A DNA stretch of 18,004 bases from Chloroflexota bacterium (lineage in GTDB: Bacteria > Chloroflexota > Dehalococcoidia > Dehalococcoidales > JAUYDJ01). Both the position numbers and the translations under genes were made by a program. Under the pieces are notes generated by a model, which was not told the origin of the DNA, did no database searches, and saw only the letters and a program-made list of their open reading frames with translations. Of the stretch, positions 1-6,492 are shown in pieces (positions within the stretch are counted from its first letter, which is position 1; each line of letters starts with the position of its first letter). Where the stretch lies: positions 1 through 18,004 of the forward strand of contig JAUYDJ010000258.1 in NCBI GenBank assembly GCA_030690025.1, read 5' to 3'.

Positions 1-446
1 CCCTTACAGTTGGGGCAGGTGCCCTCCAGGTAGCGGTCGGGGAGAAAGCGCAGGCAGTGAGGGCAGTAAGGCTGCGACACGGTAGCCCGGTAAATGTAGC
101 CCTTCTTAAGCAGGTTGAGAAAGATATCCTGGGTCACCGCCTCATGGTTGGCGGTGCTGGTGCTGGTGAACAGGTCGAAAGTAATGCCGAGCTTTTCCCA
201 GACACCGAGGAACACCTGGTGGTACTTATCGGCCAGCGCGGCGGGGGTAATGCCTTCTTTTTCGGCCTGAATGGTGATGGGCGTGCCGTGCTGGTCCGAG
301 CCGGACACCATCAAGACCTCATTGCCTTTAGTGCGGTGGTAGCGGGCGAATATGTCCGGCGGCAGGTAGGCGCCGGCGACATGACCCAGATGCAGGGGGC
401 CGCTGGCGTAAGGCCAGGCTACCCCGATAAAGATTCGCTCGCTCAT
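1..446 (-). CDS. metG: Methionyl-tRNA synthetase, N-terminal part (cut by window edge)
   Basis: Class I aminoacyl-tRNA synthetase that charges tRNA-Met in the cytoplasm. I translated the minus strand from the ATG at 446-444: the first 148 codons are open to the window edge, so the gene is partial here only because the window ends. The protein opens with MSERIFIGVAWPYASGP followed by HLGH (residues 19-22), the class I HIGH signature in the usual MetG context, then SGSDQHGTP (48-56), which forms part of the amino-acid site. Cys pairs CPHC (128-131) and CPNC (144-147) begin the MetG zinc knuckle. It starts 17 bases after the nitrilase-like gene on the same strand and may be read from the same transcript. 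The ribosome binding site is weak (AAGGGG, rather far upstream). Identity is very secure. Confidence 0.95.
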   Translation of the reverse strand, partial: MSERIFIGVAWPYASGPLHLGHVAGAYLPPDIFARYHRTKGNEVLMVSGSDQHGTPITIQAEKEGITPAALADKYHQVFLGVWEKLGITFDLFTSTSTANHEAVTQDIFLNLLKKGYIYRATVSQPYCPHCLRFLPDRYLEGTCPNCK

Positions 447-463
447 CGTTAACGAATGCCCCT

Positions 464-1486
464 TCAGTCTTCCATTTCGGGCAATTCGTAGCCCGACTCT
501 GGAGCCAGTAAATCGGATTCCAGGTCGCTGCACTCGGTAAGGGGATAATGCTTCTGCCGATTTACGCGCAGGGAGAATATATCGAAGCGGTTATAATGCC
601 CGATGAGGTCGTGCATATACTTACCGGCGACAATCTCTTCCAGGTCGAGGTCGGCGGTGAGGATTCTTTCGCCGTGCAGGTCCGGCCCGACCAGGTACTG
701 GCCCTGCGGGTTGATAATGCCGGAATGGGCGCCGTCACTGACGAACTGCTTGCGGGCGGCCTCGTCCAGCTCCATGGCATCCTTCATCTCTTCGCTAAAG
801 ACGCCGGTGCTGCTGAGCACGAAAATACGGCCCTCATAGGCATGTGCCTTGGTGCGGATATCTATGCCGCCCATGACATTGCTGTGATGGGCCAGGGGAA
901 AAGCCGGCCAGCCGGCGGCGTGAATGACCTCGCCCTTAGCCAGCAGCGTGAACCTGGCCAGCGGGTTGGTGTTCTCACCGCAGAGCAGGCCGCCCAACTT
1001 ACCGTACTCGGTCTCATAGACGTCGAGAGTGCTGCCGTCGCCGCCGGTGTGCACCAGTCTTTCATAGACGGTGGGCACCAGCTTGCGGTGTTTACCCAGC
1101 AGCGTACCGTCAGGGCCAAAGAACAAATAGGTGTTGTACATGGTGCCGTAGGTGTTAGCGTCTTTCTCGTCTATCCCGATGACCACGTATGCCCTTGCCT
1201 TGCGGGCGGCCTGCCCAAGCTGGTCAGTAGCCGGGCCGGGCACAACTACGGCATTCTTGAACAGGTCCCGGTAGAAACGCATTACCAGAGAATGCTCGGC
1301 CGGGTAGAATATAAACCAGTAGGGAAAAGCCGGCACATAGCACTCCGGGAAGACAATCACCTTAGCGCCGGCATCCGCCGCCTCTTCAATAAAGCCGCAA
1401 GCCTTGGCTACCGTAGCCTCCCGGTCGAGAAAAACCGGCGCGGCCTGTACCACCGCCCCCTTTAATTTAGGGTAAGTATCTCCCAT
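464..1486 (-). CDS. Nitrilase / carbon-nitrogen hydrolase family protein
   Basis: Predicted cytoplasmic hydrolase of the nitrilase superfamily, cleaving non-peptide C-N bonds (nitriles or amides). I place the start at the ATG at 1486 (340 aa): AGGAG at 1499-1495 lies 8 bases before it, whereas an in-frame GTG at 1495 overlaps that AGGAG. In this numbering the Glu-Lys-Cys triad is visible: Glu48 in FPECYVP, Lys135 in HRKLVPT, and Cys169 in LLCGEN. The HRK-x-x-PT and CGEN contexts and the WPAFP segment after the cysteine fit nitrilases in the strict sense, and length is normal for that branch. The C-terminal tail is acidic. Substrate cannot be read from sequence; aliphatic nitrile, cyanide or amide are all possible. 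It lies 17 bases upstream of metG on the same strand and has its own promoter. Confidence 0.88.
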   Translation of the reverse strand: MGDTYPKLKGAVVQAAPVFLDREATVAKACGFIEEAADAGAKVIVFPECYVPAFPYWFIFYPAEHSLVMRFYRDLFKNAVVVPGPATDQLGQAARKARAYVVIGIDEKDANTYGTMYNTYLFFGPDGTLLGKHRKLVPTVYERLVHTGGDGSTLDVYETEYGKLGGLLCGENTNPLARFTLLAKGEVIHAAGWPAFPLAHHSNVMGGIDIRTKAHAYEGRIFVLSSTGVFSEEMKDAMELDEAARKQFVSDGAHSGIINPQGQYLVGPDLHGERILTADLDLEEIVAGKYMHDLIGHYNRFDIFSLRVNRQKHYPLTECSDLESDLLAPESGYELPEMED

Positions 1487-1556
1487 AACTAACACTCCTG
1501 ATAAAACACTGGAGAAACGCCCGGAATCTGGCTGTTCGTGCGTTTTCCCAGTTCAA

Positions 1557-1585
1557 ATGATAACACAAGCACTCTGGATTGGCAA
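1557..1585 (-). promoter_or_regulatory. Sigma70-type promoter of the nitrilase-like gene
   Basis: On the minus strand, TTGCCA (1585-1580) and TATCAT (1562-1557) are separated by exactly 17 bases; each matches the consensus at five of six positions. A start near 1550 would give a leader of about 64 bases before the ATG at 1486. This is pattern-based; no transcription data are available. Confidence 0.6.
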
Positions 1586-1600
1586 AGAACGAAACATGAT

Positions 1601-1622
1601 GATGATAACTTGATGATAACTT
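1601..1622. repeat. 11-bp tandem repeat (GATGATAACTT x2) upstream of the nitrilase promoter
   Basis: Two exact copies of GATGATAACTT lie head to tail at 1601-1611 and 1612-1622, preceded by a further ATGAT. They sit roughly 50-70 bases upstream of the predicted nitrilase start site and their 11-bp period is close to one helical turn, as expected for an activator site bound on one DNA face. No regulator is identified; chance duplication is possible. Confidence 0.4.
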
Positions 1623-1776
1623 GCGAAATGGACCAATTTTTAAATCGTGGCTAGTTAATTGAAGACACACCGGAAGCGGGAGAGGTAAAGGCACAGTAGG
1701 ATATGCAGTTATGAAACTAATTTGACAAAAGAAAGATATATATATTATTTTACTGACCTGGCTAACCCTTTTAACC

Positions 1777-1896
1777 CTACTTACCTTCCAACCCCCTATA
1801 CAGCTTCAAGCTCTCCTCAAACTTCATACTCCTGGTATACCTCAGCACCATATCCAGGCTTTCCCATCCCCCTAACCTCAACGGTATATGATGAAC
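1777..1896 (-). pseudogene. 3' remnant of a tyrosine recombinase (phage-type integrase)
   Basis: Read on the minus strand, 39 codons before the TAG at 1779-1777 encode the typical carboxyl end of a tyrosine recombinase: LRLGGWESLDMVLRYTRS, then MKFEESLKLYRGLEGK and stop. The Trp of GGWES fits the His/Trp position of the R-H-R-H/W-Y active site and the Tyr of RYTRS is the expected nucleophile. An in-frame stop (TAA, 1899-1897) lies just upstream and no start, core-binding domain or catalytic arginines are found, so only the last box survives. It marks a former mobile element at the left end of an accessory strip. The plus-strand open frame over the same bases is low-complexity and not credible. 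Confidence 0.7.
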
Positions 1897-1996
1897 TTAA
1901 TCGTTAATAGTGTACTTTCACAAGGGAAGGGGGTAGGGGGATAGGTTCTATGCCGAGGTGAACTACATCGAAACAGAAAGAATAAGACCGGCTCCC

Positions 1997-2419
1997 CTAT
2001 AATGGGCTGGCGAACATGTAGCCGACGCCGGGACGGGAAAGGATATACCGGGGCTGGTGCGGGTCGGGCTCTATCTTCTGGCGCAGGTGGCGGATATAGG
2101 CGCGGAGGTACTCCACTTCATCCTGGTATTCGGCCCCCCAGACCTTGGTCAGTAGCTCGCGGTGGAGCATCACCCGCCCCGCGTTGCTCACCAGCTGCGA
2201 CAGAAGCTTGTACTCGGTAAGCGTCAGCACTACCTCCTGTCCCCGCACCATCACCCGCCGTTGCACGAAATCGACAGAGATATCATCGCAGGTGAAAATG
2301 CGCGGTGTCAGGACTGCCTCATGAGAGCGGGTGCGCCGCAGCACGGCCTCTATCCGGGCGAGCAGCTCCTGGACGTTAAAGGGCTCGGTGATGTAGTCAT
2401 TCGCCCCCAGCTTCAGGCT
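1997..2419 (-). pseudogene. 5'-truncated OmpR/PhoB-type response regulator
   Basis: The intact part is a complete OmpR/PhoB winged-helix DNA-binding domain, ending RPGVGYMFASPL; inside it TLTEYKLL and YLRAYIRHLRQK are the recognisable core. In the same frame upstream lies the tail of a receiver domain, SLKLGANDYITEPF, then helix 5 (NVQELLARIEAVLRRTR). Everything before that, including the phosphorylatable Asp, is missing: the frame runs straight into the 3' end of the neighbouring flavin-protein gene and hits a stop around 2471. The Lys of the receiver's usual K-P motif is Glu here. The only usable start (GTG at 2344) would make a 115-residue bare DNA-binding domain without an obvious ribosome binding site. 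I see no histidine kinase. A deletion or rearrangement has removed its 5' half; residual expression as a free DNA-binding domain is possible but unproven. Confidence 0.75.
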
Positions 2420-2811
2420 ACCTTCTTCCCAGCCTGAGGCCCGTAGTCGAGCAGGTAGACTTCTTGAAGCTTAACCTTGGTGACGGAATTTATCTGAGGA
2501 TTCTGTTTCCGTGCCTCCGCCAATACCGGTCCGCTCTCTACAACCTTTGCCAGACCCTTGAACTGGTATCCCTTGAAGGTCTTGGCGTTTATGACAGCAA
2601 CGGTTACGTGGGGATTCTGCCTCGCATTCTCAAGAGTCTTTAGAGAGTACACATCAGCGTAGGCTATCGTTTCATCATCCAGAATGCTAATGAAGGTCCC
2701 TTTGGCCGAAATGTTGGGGATGCCATCCTTGTTGCAGGTACCTACAAAAACCGTGACTGGGTCTCTCTCTTTCTCGATGAAATTGCTCATTTCCGCGGTC
2801 AACTTGGCCAT
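2413..2811 (-). CDS. Pyridoxamine 5'-phosphate oxidase-like flavin split-barrel protein
   Basis: Small (132 aa) predicted cytoplasmic protein of the FMN-binding split-barrel (PNPOx-like) family, whose members bind FMN, F420 or haem and act as small reductases or oxidases; the true vitamin B6 oxidase is longer. The barrel core is visible in VTVFVGTCNKDGIPNISAKG (about residues 19-38), TIAYADVYSLKTLENARQNP and VTVAVINAKTFKGYQFKG, the usual order of these proteins. Start: ATG at 2811 with GAGGAG (2823-2818) six bases upstream. It is divergent from the HxlR-type regulator, a common arrangement in which such regulators control the neighbouring redox gene. Its last codons overlap the broken response-regulator frame, but its C-terminus looks natural for the family. 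Cofactor and substrate are not determinable. Confidence 0.82.
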   Translation of the reverse strand: MAKLTAEMSNFIEKERDPVTVFVGTCNKDGIPNISAKGTFISILDDETIAYADVYSLKTLENARQNPHVTVAVINAKTFKGYQFKGLAKVVESGPVLAEARKQNPQINSVTKVKLQEVYLLDYGPQAGKKVA

Positions 2812-2831
2812 TTTAGTCTCCTCTCTTTATT

Positions 2832-2850
2832 CTCCATCCCCTGGATGGAG
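2832..2850 (-). other. Perfect 8-bp hairpin in the leader of the flavin-protein gene
   Basis: CTCCATCC and GGATGGAG form an exact 8-bp inverted repeat around a 3-base loop. It falls between the predicted minus-strand start site (about 2860) and the Shine-Dalgarno sequence (2823-2818), so it would be in the mRNA leader. It could affect translation or stability, or be a DNA operator for the divergent regulator. Role not known. Confidence 0.45.
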
Positions 2851-2860
2851 GTGATCACTA

Positions 2861-2895
2861 TTGACAACATTAGCACAGTATGCTAACTTTGTAAA
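2861..2895. promoter_or_regulatory. Overlapping divergent promoters for the HxlR-type and flavin-protein genes
   Basis: Plus strand: TTGACA (2861-2866), 17 bases, TAACTT (2884-2889), pointing at the HxlR-type gene. Minus strand: TTTACA (2895-2890), 17 bases, TAATGT (2872-2867), pointing at the flavin-protein gene. The two overlap almost completely, so one bound protein could control both. A near-palindrome ACTTT-GT-AAAGT (2886-2897) overlaps the plus -10 and minus -35 boxes. Confidence 0.55.
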
Positions 2896-2896
2896 G

Positions 2897-2924
2897 TAGT
2901 TACATATATGTTATATAGTTACAT
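2897..2924. promoter_or_regulatory. Candidate HxlR operator: TAGTTACAT direct repeats
   Basis: TAGTTACAT occurs at 2897-2905 and 2916-2924, nearly two helical turns apart, with the perfect palindrome ACATATATGT (2902-2911 region) at the first copy. The block lies between the promoters and the HxlR-type start codon, where an autoregulatory site would be expected. AT-rich sequence makes chance repeats more likely, so confidence is modest. Confidence 0.4.
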
Positions 2925-2944
2925 CATATGAAGTGGTGACAGTT

Positions 2945-3247
2945 ATGGAAGAACAGGTTCAGTGTTGCCCGATAGAGAAAACCCTGCGCGTCATCGGCGG
3001 TAAATGGACCATTCTAATCCTGCGAGACCTCTTCAGCGGCACCAGACGGTTTGGGGAACTACAACGGTCTTTACATGGCATCAGCCCTAAAACACTTTCC
3101 GAGCGATTGAGGCAGCTAGAGGCACAGGGCATTATAAGGCGAATGATATATCCAGAGATACCTCCCCGCGTCGAGTACTCATTAACGGAGAAGGGTGAGA
3201 GCTTGCAGGCTATTCTGGATGTTATGAGGACCTGGGGCTCCTCATAA
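2945..3247 (+). CDS. HxlR-family winged-helix transcriptional regulator
   Basis: Small DNA-binding regulator of the HxlR (MarR-like wHTH) family, usually a dimer that responds to redox or electrophile signals. Family hallmarks in order: an early Cys pair (QCCPIEKT), IGGKWTILILRDLFSG, RRFGELQRSLHGISPKTLS, ERLRQLEAQGII, and the wing with PPRVEYSLTEKG. The ATG at 2945 gives 100 residues; GTGs at 2933 and 2936 are in frame, but the GGTGA around 2936 looks like the ribosome binding site for the ATG. The N-terminal Cys is the residue used for thiol sensing in related proteins such as HypR and YodB (family knowledge). It is the only confident plus-strand gene in the window and is divergent from the flavin split-barrel gene, its most likely target. 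Confidence 0.88.
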   Translation: MEEQVQCCPIEKTLRVIGGKWTILILRDLFSGTRRFGELQRSLHGISPKTLSERLRQLEAQGIIRRMIYPEIPPRVEYSLTEKGESLQAILDVMRTWGSS

Positions 3248-3290
3248 GCCAGCATCTCCAGACCGTTTATCCGTACGGAGGAGTCATCCC

Positions 3291-3869
3291 TCATCTCATG
3301 GCCTCAGCCAGCTTGGACTCCATGGCACGTTGAGTCATGGCACCGATATATGTTGTCTTTATTATCCCGTCTTTATCCAGAAAGAAACTGGTGGGGATGG
3401 CGGCGATGCGATAGTCCCTGGCAATTTCTCCTGTGCTGTCCAAGACGAATGTCCAGCTATAGCCACCCTGACGCACAAACTGGCGAACAACATCTTCCGG
3501 TTCCATGATATCAATACCAATGACCACCACGCCCTTGTCTTTATATTTCTGGTATACGGCTTCTATGTCCGGCATCTCAGCGCGGCAGGGTGGGCACCAA
3601 GAAGCCCAGAAATTGATAAAGACTACCTTCCCCCGAAAGTCGCTGAGGGTAACCCGGTTACCCTCGAGGTCGAGCAGGGTAAAATCAGGCGCCGGGTGCC
3701 CCACCTGCGGTGCTGGTGACAGCTTAGACGGTGGAGGCGCTCCAGGCTCTCTCGTTATCTCTTGGGCTGAGGGAGCGCAACCCTGGACCGTCAACAAGCC
3801 AAACAGGACTAGCCCTAATATGATTAGCCAGCCAAGGCGAAAATTAAGTATTTGTCGTAAGATATTCAT
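3291..3869 (-). CDS. TlpA/ResA-like thioredoxin-fold lipoprotein
   Basis: Predicted membrane-anchored extracytoplasmic thiol-disulfide reductase. The 192-aa protein begins with a hydrophobic signal segment (about 12-28) ending in a lipobox, LTVQGC, with Cys31 as the lipidation site. A Pro-rich linker (about 43-60) leads to an AhpC/TSA-thioredoxin domain: VGHPAPDFTLLDLEG, then the active site WCPPC (91-95), and the cis-Pro loop IPTSF (Pro159). This arrangement matches TlpA/ResA/CcmG proteins, which reduce apocytochromes or other exported thiols. ATG at 3869 is preceded by AGAGGG at suitable spacing. It lies 30 bases downstream of the CcdA-like gene on the same strand; CcdA proteins supply electrons to exactly this kind of partner, so the two very probably form one redox relay. 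The final acceptor is not identified; no cytochrome c genes are in the window. Confidence 0.9.
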   Translation of the reverse strand: MNILRQILNFRLGWLIILGLVLFGLLTVQGCAPSAQEITREPGAPPPSKLSPAPQVGHPAPDFTLLDLEGNRVTLSDFRGKVVFINFWASWCPPCRAEMPDIEAVYQKYKDKGVVVIGIDIMEPEDVVRQFVRQGGYSWTFVLDSTGEIARDYRIAAIPTSFFLDKDGIIKTTYIGAMTQRAMESKLAEAMR

Positions 3870-3899
3870 TTTTAGCCCTCTCGTTTCACCAATAAATGT

Positions 3900-4652
3900 T
3901 CAACCCAGCAGGTCGCCGACGACAAACCAGTAATAAAGGATATGCGCACCAGCCAATATAAGCAACAGACCGCTGAATCTGGCTACTACCGGTACCAGCC
4001 GCTGCAACCACCGGTGCAGTGCCTCCTTGAAGAAGGCGGCACTTAAAGTAACGATGGCGATGATAAAGCCCTTCCCCAGGGCATAGCTCACGAACTGAAA
4101 CAAACCGGCGGTGAACCCTTTTTGGGCTAGGGCACTACCGACCACGACGAGAAAGACGGGCAGGGTACAGCTCAAAGCAGCCAGACCATAGACGACGCCA
4201 AAAATCAGGAAGCCAGTAACCCCACCCCTGGGGTTCTTTAGCCGGCTGGCGAGGCGGCTGAAAACAGCCAGATAAAGGTGACCACCCGCCAGCAGCCAGA
4301 CTCCCAGCAGAATGAGGCTCACCCCGATGAGCACCGCTACCCAGGGGAAAATCTTGATGATAAACTGACCACCCAAGGTTAGAATTGCCCCGATAGCGAC
4401 GAAAACGATGACAAAACCCACCGTTACCACGAGGCTGAACAAGACCGCCCGGGCGCTCCTCCACAGCGGAGACTGTTGGCGGAAACTCTCCTCCTCAACT
4501 CTCAGGTAGAGTGAAACATAGACCGGAAGCATGGCGATACAGCAGGGACTCGCCGTAGTCACCATACCGGCGCTAAAGGCATATCCGAAGGGGAGAAGGT
4601 AAGCCAGATTAGCCATAAGGTTAAGCAGGTTAGCCGTAAATGTCTCAATCAT
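3900..4652 (-). CDS. CcdA/DsbD-family membrane thiol-disulfide transporter
   Basis: Integral membrane protein (250 aa) that passes electrons from cytoplasmic thioredoxin across the membrane. Hydrophobic stretches around 15-50, 68-95, 98-125, 145-172, 180-208 and 222-248 give about six membrane segments. The two conserved cysteine sites are present: SPCC (Cys37/Cys38, normally SPC) in the first repeat and ALSCTLPVF (Cys162) in the second; spacing and TM number match the CcdA family. The second Cys at position 38 is unusual. Start: ATG at 4652 with GAGG about 8 bases upstream. It precedes the TlpA-like lipoprotein by 30 bases, forming a two-gene unit. Likely roles are cytochrome c maturation or general reduction of extracytoplasmic proteins; the sequence does not decide. 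Confidence 0.88.
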   Translation of the reverse strand: MIETFTANLLNLMANLAYLLPFGYAFSAGMVTTASPCCIAMLPVYVSLYLRVEEESFRQQSPLWRSARAVLFSLVVTVGFVIVFVAIGAILTLGGQFIIKIFPWVAVLIGVSLILLGVWLLAGGHLYLAVFSRLASRLKNPRGGVTGFLIFGVVYGLAALSCTLPVFLVVVGSALAQKGFTAGLFQFVSYALGKGFIIAIVTLSAAFFKEALHRWLQRLVPVVARFSGLLLILAGAHILYYWFVVGDLLG

Positions 4653-4904
4653 TTTTGTCCTCTATATCACCATAGACCTAACAGACGCCCTATCCCGTCT
4701 ACCGCCACCCCGAGAGTGCCAGCTATGAGCCAGACAACTTGCAAACTGTGAGCACCACATTCTGACTCAACCGGTCTCGCTTGAAGTCTGTTATCTTTAT
4801 AGTTTGCGTTTGCCAAGCCTTTGTTATTGTGCTCACACGGCGAACTAGCACCGGGGTCAGGATAGAAAGCTTCTTCTGGAATAGAATTTCGAAAGGCTTG
4901 GAGC

Positions 4905-4985
4905 TGGCTCACGACTCAAGGATTCGAACTCCTTTGGCCCAAGCCAATCTGCTACGTAATCGGCCAGCGCGCTCCTGCAACCTCG
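4905..4985 (-). pseudogene. tRNA-like sequence, probably a decayed tRNA gene
   Basis: On the minus strand the bases resemble a tRNA in order: a D-arm-like stretch (GCT...AGC enclosing GGCC, 4968-4951), a stem-loop TTGG-CTTGGG-CCAA (4947-4934) whose loop resembles a Pro (TGG) anticodon loop with one base missing, then a T-arm-like hairpin with a perfect 5-bp stem and 7-base loop containing TTCGAA (4934-4918). Against a working tRNA: there is no variable loop, the anticodon loop is one base short, and I find no 5' strand to pair with the 3' acceptor. A TATAAT box (5003-4998) stands just upstream. Best reading is a degenerate tRNA or an attachment-site relic; an unrelated structured RNA is the alternative. 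Confidence 0.3.
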
Positions 4986-5006
4986 CGTATAACTAGTATT
5001 ATACGC
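4985..5006. promoter_or_regulatory. Perfect 8-bp inverted repeat containing a consensus -10 box
   Basis: GCGTATAA and TTATACGC flank a 6-base spacer (CTAGTA) exactly. On the minus strand the right arm carries TATAAT (5003-4998), directed towards the tRNA-like sequence and the ccdA-tlpA pair. No strong -35 box stands at the ideal distance (TTGCCT at 15-base spacing). It could be a repressor site over a promoter or the core of a recombination site. Confidence 0.4.
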
Positions 5007-5100
5007 AGAGTTCCTATGAGGCAACTGAGTATAATTAAGATTTTAGCCTGCCTTATGACCATATATATCTAAAAAGTAATCTCTATATGTCCATGAACCA

Positions 5101-6492
5101 TTATGAAATGCTGCTTTTGGTCCATACAGCGCACGATTCTACAAATCGCTTCGCCAGCGATGGTTCGGCTCCGAAATGAAGGTGGAAATATGAGCCCAGG
5201 ATGTTATCTCTCGGCCCACCGACCAGACCTTCTAATTGCTCTACCGGCGTCAAAATCCTGTACGCAGCTCTGTCTCCGGGCTCGGGCATCTTTGACCAGT
5301 GAAACAGGTGCCCTCGCAGCTTCTTGCCTCGCCCAGACAGAATACTATCTCTTAACGTTTCGGCTTCAGCGTAGCCCATTCTGACCCTCTTTCCCTGCAT
5401 CTCCGCCCAGCCCGGCAGCAGCCCTACCATGGCATGGCGGTCTCCATCAAAAGTGACTATGCCCTGCGATGCATACATCAGGCCGCCGCACTCGACGTAA
5501 ATGGGTATCCCCTTGTCGGCTGCTTTTAAAAGTGCCTGCTTCATCTCAATATTATTTTCAAGTTGGGCAGCATGGATTTCCGGAAAGCCGCCGCCGATAT
5601 AGATTCCCCCGATACCGGAAGGCAAAGTGGTGTCATGCAGCGGGCTGAAGTACTTAATTCCGGCCCCCCAGGCCGCCAGCAGGTCAAGGTTCATTTGATA
5701 ATAGAAGTTGAAAGCCTCATCCCTTGCCACGGCGATATGGACGCAAACCTGCTTCCTCGGCCGCGGGAAAAGCCTTAGATTGCGGGGGGCTGCCATCGGC
5801 GCGTTGGCACGGGCTATCTCTACGATGCGCAGCACGTCCACAGTGGCTTCAATTTTCTCTCTTATGGCATCGATGTACTCAGCCAGCTGCTCCTTTTCAG
5901 CCGCCGGCACCAGCCCGAGGTGTCTTTCCGGCAAAGAGACTTTGGATTCCCTGGACAGATAGCCTAAAACCGGTATGCCTGCTTTCTTTTCTACCGCTTC
6001 CCTGGCTGATTGCAGGTGTCTGGCACTGCCGACTCTATTGAGGATGACACCGGCAATGTTTAACTCCGGGTCCAGATGGCGATAGCCCAGGGCTACCGCC
6101 GCCGCACTTTCTGACATGCGGGCCACGTCAATCACCAGAATAACTGGGGCGCCGAGTATTTTGGCCACCTCGGCGGTGCTTCCGGCGCTGCCCGGCGCCA
6201 TTTGCCCGTCGTAAAGGCCCATCACCCCCTCCACCACCGCCAGGCCGCTTTCTTCATTAGCGTGAGCAAAGATTTCGAGCAGGGACTCTGCGGGCAGCAT
6301 CCAGCTATCCAGGTTGTGGCATGGCAGCCCTGCCGCCAGTGCCAGATAGCCGGGGTCGATATAGTCCGGGCCGCACTTAAAAGGCTGCACCCGCAGGCCG
6401 CGCCCCCTGATAGCGGCCACCAGCCCGGTGGTAATAGTAGTTTTGCCGACACCACTACTGGTTCCCGCAACCACCAGCCTGGGAATATTCAC
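5101..6492 (-). CDS. cbiA: Cobyrinic acid a,c-diamide synthase CbiA
   Basis: Glutamine- and ATP-dependent amidation of the a and c side chains of cob(II)yrinate, the step following corrin ring completion. N-terminal dethiobiotin-synthetase-like ATPase with P-loop GTSSGVGKTT (residues 10-19) and CGPDYIDPGY; C-terminal class I glutamine amidotransferase with YIGGGFPEIHA, the nucleophile Cys335 in YVECGGLMY and the HLHF motif (His437, His439) near the end. About 463 aa, normal for CbiA. I choose the GTG at 6492: its GTG overlaps the cbiGH stop as GTGA and GGAG (6503-6500) is seven bases upstream; the in-frame ATG at 6498 has that GGAG only one base away. It is the last gene of the operon. Confidence 0.93.
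   Translation of the reverse strand: MNIPRLVVAGTSSGVGKTTITTGLVAAIRGRGLRVQPFKCGPDYIDPGYLALAAGLPCHNLDSWMLPAESLLEIFAHANEESGLAVVEGVMGLYDGQMAPGSAGSTAEVAKILGAPVILVIDVARMSESAAAVALGYRHLDPELNIAGVILNRVGSARHLQSAREAVEKKAGIPVLGYLSRESKVSLPERHLGLVPAAEKEQLAEYIDAIREKIEATVDVLRIVEIARANAPMAAPRNLRLFPRPRKQVCVHIAVARDEAFNFYYQMNLDLLAAWGAGIKYFSPLHDTTLPSGIGGIYIGGGFPEIHAAQLENNIEMKQALLKAADKGIPIYVECGGLMYASQGIVTFDGDRHAMVGLLPGWAEMQGKRVRMGYAEAETLRDSILSGRGKKLRGHLFHWSKMPEPGDRAAYRILTPVEQLEGLVGGPRDNILGSYFHLHFGAEPSLAKRFVESCAVWTKSSIS

Larger units (their letters stand above)
4653..5100. other. Non-coding stretch between the ccdA-like gene and cbiA
   Basis: I find no credible protein gene here: an 81-codon minus frame (4912-4667) has no family resemblance. 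The right part contains a tRNA-like sequence and an inverted repeat (listed separately). AT-rich dyads near 5055-5095, just after the cbiA stop codon, could act as weak transcript ends, but no clean GC-stem/U-tract terminator is present. Confidence 0.5.

Noticed and set aside
548..1465. Long open frame (305 codons) on plus, antisense to the nitrilase-like gene
   Set aside because: It mirrors a gene with an intact catalytic triad, promoter and ribosome binding site; its translation shows no family features.
1722..1907. 61-codon plus-strand frame rich in Pro, Ser, Thr and Tyr
   Set aside because: It is the complement of the integrase relic; low complexity and no ribosome binding site.
4667..4912. 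81-codon minus-strand frame, with a short ANANY-like run that briefly suggested a tmRNA tag
   Set aside because: No tag-ending stop, no tmRNA 5' or 3' end, and no pairing ends at suitable distance; the protein resembles nothing I know.
5040..5100. AT-rich dyad after cbiA as a rho-independent terminator
   Set aside because: Arms (CATATA/TATATG) pair imperfectly, lack G/C content, and the T-run lies in the loop rather than after the stem.
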